Assembly: GCA_036745875.1 (NCBI GenBank)
Contig: DAIOFH010000014.1
Location: forward strand, 1 to 44,668
Direction of reading: 5' to 3'
DNA: 44,668 bases
From: DAIOFH01 sp036745875
GTDB lineage: Bacteria > Planctomycetota > SZUA-567
Positions within the stretch are counted from its first letter, which is position 1. Every line of letters begins with the position of its first letter. A program made the translations under genes and the position numbers. Below the pieces are notes generated by a model that made no database searches, was not told where the DNA came from, and saw only the letters and a list, made by a program, of their open reading frames with translations. Below are positions 41,719 to 44,668 of the stretch, one piece after another.

Positions 41719-42108
41719 TTACTCGCCACGTTTCATTACAACCGTCCCTCTGCGCGGTTCCGCCTCGCAATCGACAACATAATGCCGGCTCGAAGCGACA
41801 TCTTTGCGCAGTTCATTGAGGGTGCATACCACTTCGGTCGTCACGCGCGAGTAATCCTTGACCATTTCAACAAACTGCATGTCGAGGTTGTGCCAGCGTT
41901 CGTTATCCTTTATTCGCTGTTTGCCGTCCTGGTTTTTCTGCCAAATCAGATACCCGACAAAGGCGCCCAGCGACCCGTAGTCCAGGAGCATGCGCCAAAT
42001 GGCAGTTGGCGGATCAACGGGCATGACGGCTGAAACTCCCTCGCCGCCAAGGGCAAGGCGACCCACGGCGGCGAAGGAGAGGAGGAGGAGCCAATAAAAA
42101 TGACGCAT
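41719..42108 (-). CDS. Small secreted/membrane protein, possibly holin- or lysis-related
   Basis: The 129-residue product has a signal-like N-terminus (MRHFYWLLLLSFAAVGRLAL) and one membrane span (LLDYGSLGAFVGYLIWQ) followed by a charged, helical tail (KQRIKDNERWHNLDMQFVEM). This layout is common among phage lysis-cassette proteins, but I do not recognise a named family. It is the last gene before a strong terminator and lies in a run of small overlapping genes. Confidence 0.6.
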   Translation of the reverse strand: MRHFYWLLLLSFAAVGRLALGGEGVSAVMPVDPPTAIWRMLLDYGSLGAFVGYLIWQKNQDGKQRIKDNERWHNLDMQFVEMVKDYSRVTTEVVCTLNELRKDVASSRHYVVDCEAEPRRGTVVMKRGE

Positions 42109-42117
42109 CGCGGCCTT

Positions 42118-42420
42118 TCAGATCTGGCGGTTGGGAAGGGCGGCTCTGATTGCGTTTTTCGTGTCGCCTTCCGGCAAAGGGATGTTCGACGCGACAGACT
42201 CCAGCGCAAAGCGCTTGATTTCGTTGTCGCGGTTGGCATAATCGCGCTGCTGGCGAATAGCTGCTATTTCTTCCTCATACGCCGCCACAACAGGCTCGAT
42301 AGCCTTTTCGAAATACTCCCTGTCGGCCTGTATGGCCGCGTGCGCGAGGGTGCCGCAACCGTTGTTTCCGGACATGATGTTGTCGACCGCCGTCTTGATT
42401 CGTTCCTTCGCGTTCATCAT
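42118..42420 (-). CDS. Hypothetical protein, 100 residues
   Basis: The product is soluble, helical and charged (KERIKTAVDNIMSG at the N-terminus; AYEEEIAAIRQQRDYANRDN in the middle). The ribosome binding site AAAGGGGAG fits either of two adjacent ATGs (42420 or 42417). I do not recognise it. It is tightly packed between the CTG-start ORF and the membrane protein at 41719-42108. Confidence 0.6.
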   Translation of the reverse strand: MMNAKERIKTAVDNIMSGNNGCGTLAHAAIQADREYFEKAIEPVVAAYEEEIAAIRQQRDYANRDNEIKRFALESVASNIPLPEGDTKNAIRAALPNRQI

Positions 42421-42428
42421 TCTCCCCT

Positions 42429-42635
42429 TTAAAAGTCCCTTGAAATGAAAATGCCGATGCGCGGCTTTCGGAGCGTTTCCTCGGCCAGTCGGCGATTGCC
42501 TTGCCGGTATAACTCCTCGGCCAGTTCAAAGCCTACCGCGCCGATCCGCGCTTTCGTTCCCGTGCTTTTGTCGTCGATCCAAAAGCCGCGATGATCTTTC
42601 CCGGCTTCGCCGAACTGCGACCGGAGCCAGGTCAG
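42429..42635 (-). CDS. 68-residue protein with apparent CTG start
   Basis: This frame lacks any ATG, GTG or TTG but is clearly protein-like: LTWLRSQFGEAGKDHRGFWI, then GFELAEELYRQGNRRLAEE and PRIGIFISRDF. A CTG at 42635 overlaps the TGA of the upstream gene as CTGA, in the same way that ATGA overlaps couple genes, and GGAG lies just upstream. Its stop merges into the ribosome binding site of the next gene. Without it the 200-base space between the neighbours would be unusually empty for this packed region. The family is not recognised. Confidence 0.5.
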   Translation of the reverse strand: MTWLRSQFGEAGKDHRGFWIDDKSTGTKARIGAVGFELAEELYRQGNRRLAEETLRKPRIGIFISRDF

Positions 42636-43159
42636 GGCTCCAAATCGGGCAAAGGGCCGACCACCGCCGGGGCCTTGGCTTCGCCCACATATTTCTCGAT
42701 CAGCCGCAAAACAGTATCCTTGGCCAAAACCTTCAGAAGGTCGAAGCCGTTTTTACGGGCAAAATCAACAGCCTTCTGATAGGTCAGCTGCAAGGCGTAA
42801 TTCTTTTCTTCAATGGTGAGCTTGCCGTCTGCGTTGGCCGCTTTGGTCTCGCGGACATATTCATGATAGCACGAGGTCACGGCGTCCTTGATTACGGTTA
42901 TCGCCTTGAAATACCGCGATTCCTCAAGCCGGTTTTGAATGTAGCAATACGCCCAGCCGGCGATGACGGCGACGATCTCGCTCGCGAGCAGCTTCCAAAT
43001 CCAGTGCGCCTCCTGCACAACCTCCTGTACGACTTCGACCGCCTTGCCGGGGTCAAAATCCAGGGGGGAGACGACGGGAACGCCCGCATAGGAAGCCCCG
43101 GTCAGGAGCAAAACCCAAATAAGCAAAACGCGCAATGCAAAATAACAGGTTTGTTTCAT
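42632..43159 (-). CDS. Holin-like phage membrane protein
   Basis: The 175-residue product has an N-terminal signal or span (MKQTCYFALRVLLIWVLLLT), a second span (LLASEIVAVIAGWAYCYI) and then a long charged helix (ITVIKDAVTSCYHEYVRETK, then LTIEEKNYALQLTYQKAVDF). A membrane anchor followed by such a helical domain recalls LLH-type (superfamily 6) holins, which make pores for endolysin. No endolysin gene is seen in the window. The ATG has an AAGGGA site. Confidence 0.5.
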   Translation of the reverse strand: MKQTCYFALRVLLIWVLLLTGASYAGVPVVSPLDFDPGKAVEVVQEVVQEAHWIWKLLASEIVAVIAGWAYCYIQNRLEESRYFKAITVIKDAVTSCYHEYVRETKAANADGKLTIEEKNYALQLTYQKAVDFARKNGFDLLKVLAKDTVLRLIEKYVGEAKAPAVVGPLPDLEP

Positions 43160-43184
43160 GTGTATTCCCTTTCAACAGGCAATC

Positions 43185-43193
43185 TGGTATACT
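43185..43193 (+). promoter_or_regulatory. Extended -10 promoter for dinJ-yafQ
   Basis: TGGTATACT is an extended -10 element immediately upstream of the GGAGG ribosome binding site of the antitoxin gene. The -35 box is weak. Confidence 0.5.
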
Positions 43194-43212
43194 TCCGTCA
43201 GGAGGCAAGACC

Positions 43213-43524
43213 ATGACTGCAATGACAAAAAAGACGCGCGCGCGGAAAGAGCCGATCAAATCGGCAAAGGCTGTCATCCAGGTACGCGTAGACGCCAAAA
43301 CCAAGAGCCGGGCTGAAAAGCTGTTCAAGCGTTTCGGGATGTCTACCAATGACGGCATACGAATATTTCTTGATGCCGTCATAAAAGAGAAGGCCTTGCC
43401 GTTTGATCCTGGCGCCTCGCATATTCCGAATGCAAAAACAGTAAAAGCTATTGAAGAAGGCCTTGCCGAAAAACTCGAACCGGTCACATTGGCCGGCCTT
43501 CGTAAAATCTGGGACGAAGCATGA
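43213..43524 (+). CDS. dinJ: RelB/DinJ-family antitoxin
   Basis: The 103-residue product has a basic N-terminal extension and then a ribbon-helix-helix DNA-binding fold (AVIQVRVDAKTKSRAEKLFK, FGMSTNDGIRIFLDAVI), followed by the toxin-binding region with LPFDPGASHIPNAKT. The strong GGAGGCAAGACC site fixes the ATG at 43213. It overlaps yafQ by 4 bases (ATGA). It should bind and inhibit the toxin and repress its own promoter. Confidence 0.88.
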   Translation: MTAMTKKTRARKEPIKSAKAVIQVRVDAKTKSRAEKLFKRFGMSTNDGIRIFLDAVIKEKALPFDPGASHIPNAKTVKAIEEGLAEKLEPVTLAGLRKIWDEA

Positions 43525-43799
43525 GGAAGATACATCTCACCGCACCGTTTAGGCGCGATCTGAAAAAAATTAAACGCTCCAAAGAGCTAAACCCGGATGA
43601 TCTGGATGCGGCGGTGGCGCTGTTGGCGGGTGATTCACCGCTTCCCGAACACTACTGCGATCATCCCCTTGTCGGCGAATGGAGGCGTATAAAAGCTCGC
43701 GATTGCCATATTGCCCCGGACATTCTTCTTATCTACGCAAAGCCTCCTGGCGAGCTCCGCCTCTTGCGCCTTGGCAGTCATTCGGAACTGTTTAAATAG
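43521..43799 (+). CDS. yafQ: YafQ-type ribosome-dependent mRNA endonuclease toxin
   Basis: The 92-residue product matches the YafQ branch of the RelE superfamily: RRDLKKIKRSKELNPDDLDA at the start, the LPEHYCDHPLVGEWRRIKARDCHI core with the conserved His residues, and DILLIYAKPPGEL followed by LRLGSHSELF at the C-terminus, where the last His is catalytic in the family. It is translationally coupled to the antitoxin gene through an ATGA overlap. The pair is transcribed against the surrounding phage genes, so it looks like an inserted cargo unit. Confidence 0.9.
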   Translation: MRKIHLTAPFRRDLKKIKRSKELNPDDLDAAVALLAGDSPLPEHYCDHPLVGEWRRIKARDCHIAPDILLIYAKPPGELRLLRLGSHSELFK

Positions 43800-43858
43800 C
43801 CCAATCCGTCGCCCCTACTCCGCTTCTTCCTTACAAAATTTACGCATTGCTTCCCCTT

Positions 43859-44275
43859 CTATCGCAAATGATCAATCTCGCGCCGTTTGTCGCCAAACAG
43901 CGACATACGGCAAACCATAAGACTAAACGCCACTATCGCCCCGACCCGGTAGAAGCGCGGCCATAGACCGTCGACCGTGACTGACTCCAGCCCGATAAGC
44001 AAGGCGGCGTCCGCGTCCAGCCATGATTCCCCGGACTGATAGGCGTGGTCATGACGCTTGCAAAGCATGTCCATGTCGTCGATGGCCGGCACATCCCAAT
44101 CGGTCATGCCGGGATCGTTGCACCATCTCCCCGCGCTCCAGCCCGGCCCGCCCCAATTGCCCCATCGCGGAATGAACCATTGCCACCACTCCGGCAAGCC
44201 GCCGTAGGCATCCATTTTCAACAGCCAGCACAAGACGCGCGGCCAGTTGAGCCTGTGGTAATTATTCGCGCTCAT
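43859..44275 (-). CDS. Phospholipase A2-like phage protein
   Basis: The product of about 138 residues has a Trp/Gly-rich segment WGNWGGPGWSAGRW (about 38-51) that resembles the Ca-binding GPG loop. It also has DDMDMLCKRHDHAY (about 66-79) with the HDxxY catalytic pattern (His75, Asp76, Tyr79), followed by DADAALL. A C-terminal hydrophobic span follows (VGAIVAFSLMVCRMSLF). Similar phage proteins carry the PLA2-like motif also seen in parvovirus capsids, where it breaches membranes. A role in phage entry or release is an inference. The ATG at 44275 is preferred; a TTG at 44281 is closer to a GGGGG site. Confidence 0.65.
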   Translation of the reverse strand: MSANNYHRLNWPRVLCWLLKMDAYGGLPEWWQWFIPRWGNWGGPGWSAGRWCNDPGMTDWDVPAIDDMDMLCKRHDHAYQSGESWLDADAALLIGLESVTVDGLWPRFYRVGAIVAFSLMVCRMSLFGDKRREIDHLR

Positions 44276-44668
44276 CGACAATAGCCCCCACGTCCTCGAC
44301 CGATTCGGCGGCGGTGACCAACTCCTTCAAGGTGCGGCCACTGCCAAGAGGTTCATCCGGGTTTGCCTGGTAGATGAGGTATGCGGCCAAAAACGCCTTG
44401 AGTTCATTGGCGCTACCGAGAAGATGCGTTGCTTCATCGACGGTTGAAACCGGCATCGGAAATGAAAGCATGTCGTTGGCAAGGCCTGCGGCAAGTGCCG
44501 TCCAGTTGCGTTGTGCCGCGTCGGACATGGAGAAGTGCTTGTCCGCGTACACAAAGCCCTGCTTGATCAACTCACTCGTTTTCGCGTCAATCTCGGCGAT
44601 CTTTTCCGTCTTGGCCAAATCCAACGCGTCTTCCGACAAGACCCATCCGGGGATAGAGTCGTCAAAGG
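44262..44668 (-). CDS. DUF4376-like tail-fibre-associated protein (N-terminus outside window)
   Basis: The frame is open to the right edge of the window and reads DDSIPGWVLSEDALDLAKTE at the edge, so the true start lies beyond 44668. The core ...EIDAKTSELIKQGFVYADKH followed by FSMSDAAQRNWTALAAG is typical of the short domains found at the end of phage tail-fibre genes or in adjacent accessory proteins. It overlaps the next gene by at least 14 bases. The exact function is not known. Confidence 0.7.
   Translation of the reverse strand, partial: FDDSIPGWVLSEDALDLAKTEKIAEIDAKTSELIKQGFVYADKHFSMSDAAQRNWTALAAGLANDMLSFPMPVSTVDEATHLLGSANELKAFLAAYLIYQANPDEPLGSGRTLKELVTAAESVEDVGAIVDERE

Larger units (their letters stand above)
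40432..44668. mobile_element. End of a tRNA-Val-integrated prophage or phage-derived element (continues past window)
   Basis: The left edge is the tRNA-Val 3' fragment. Inside lie hicAB, small phage-like membrane proteins, holin-like proteins, a dinJ-yafQ pair, a phospholipase A2-like protein and a tail-associated protein, mostly on the minus strand. The right edge, an intact tRNA-Val and an integrase are not in the window. Gene density, overlapping small genes and unfamiliar products differ from the left part of the window. Whether it is complete or active cannot be judged. Confidence 0.75.

Noticed and set aside
41581..42033. 150-codon plus-strand frame in the phage region
   Set aside because: It is antisense to the small membrane protein gene at 41719-42108 and runs through two features with better support (terminator and gene start).

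Overview
The window reads as a stretch of chromosome from a motile, diderm (Gram-negative type) bacterium with fairly GC-rich coding DNA. Support comes from a full flagellar export gene set, a chemotaxis operon, an OprD-like porin, LolA/LolB-like proteins and an RND exporter. I cannot name the phylum. A long FliP periplasmic segment, the lack of flhG between flhF and fliA, and a short helical W..L...I...I-type protein fragment near the integration site are loosely reminiscent of the Planctomycetota/Lentisphaerota side, but this is only an impression.

Left part (1-7.7 kb): the 3' end of uvrB overlaps a porin gene, followed by a secreted DUF1254/DUF1214 protein and a small membrane protein. Then come smpB, a secreted protein built of 11-residue repeats, a Nudix hydrolase and small unknown genes. 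Middle-left (7.7-19.9 kb): a 1052-residue membrane protein (acidic cytoplasmic part, coiled coil, one membrane span, C-terminal LysM) is divergent from cheA-cheW-mcp. The cheA product has two HPt domains. thpR, a radical-SAM DNA-repair-type protein and a large unknown protein follow.

Middle-right (19.9-34.4 kb): a long minus-strand block runs fliO-fliP-fliQ-fliR-flhB-flhA-flhF-orf104-fliA-rsfS-argC-methyltransferase, then an intrinsic terminator, then hydroxyacid dehydrogenase-mtnA-DHH phosphoesterase. It closes at a strong bidirectional terminator. Divergent from fliO, on the plus strand, is a LolB-like lipoprotein, an RND/MMPL exporter and a LolA-like carrier (34.8-39.8 kb). Together these could form an inner-to-outer-membrane lipid or lipoprotein route.

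Right end (39.8-44.7 kb): an intact tRNA-Asp with promoter and terminator and a free-standing Cas2-like small protein precede the key landmark. This is the 3' half of a minus-strand tRNA-Val (UAC) with its terminator still attached, but without the 5' half. I read it as an attachment-site scar. Everything to its right looks like one end of an integrated phage: hicAB, small membrane/holin-like genes, a gene apparently starting at CTG, a dinJ-yafQ pair in opposite orientation, a phospholipase A2-like protein and a tail-fibre-associated protein cut by the window edge. No CRISPR array, rRNA or insertion sequence was seen.
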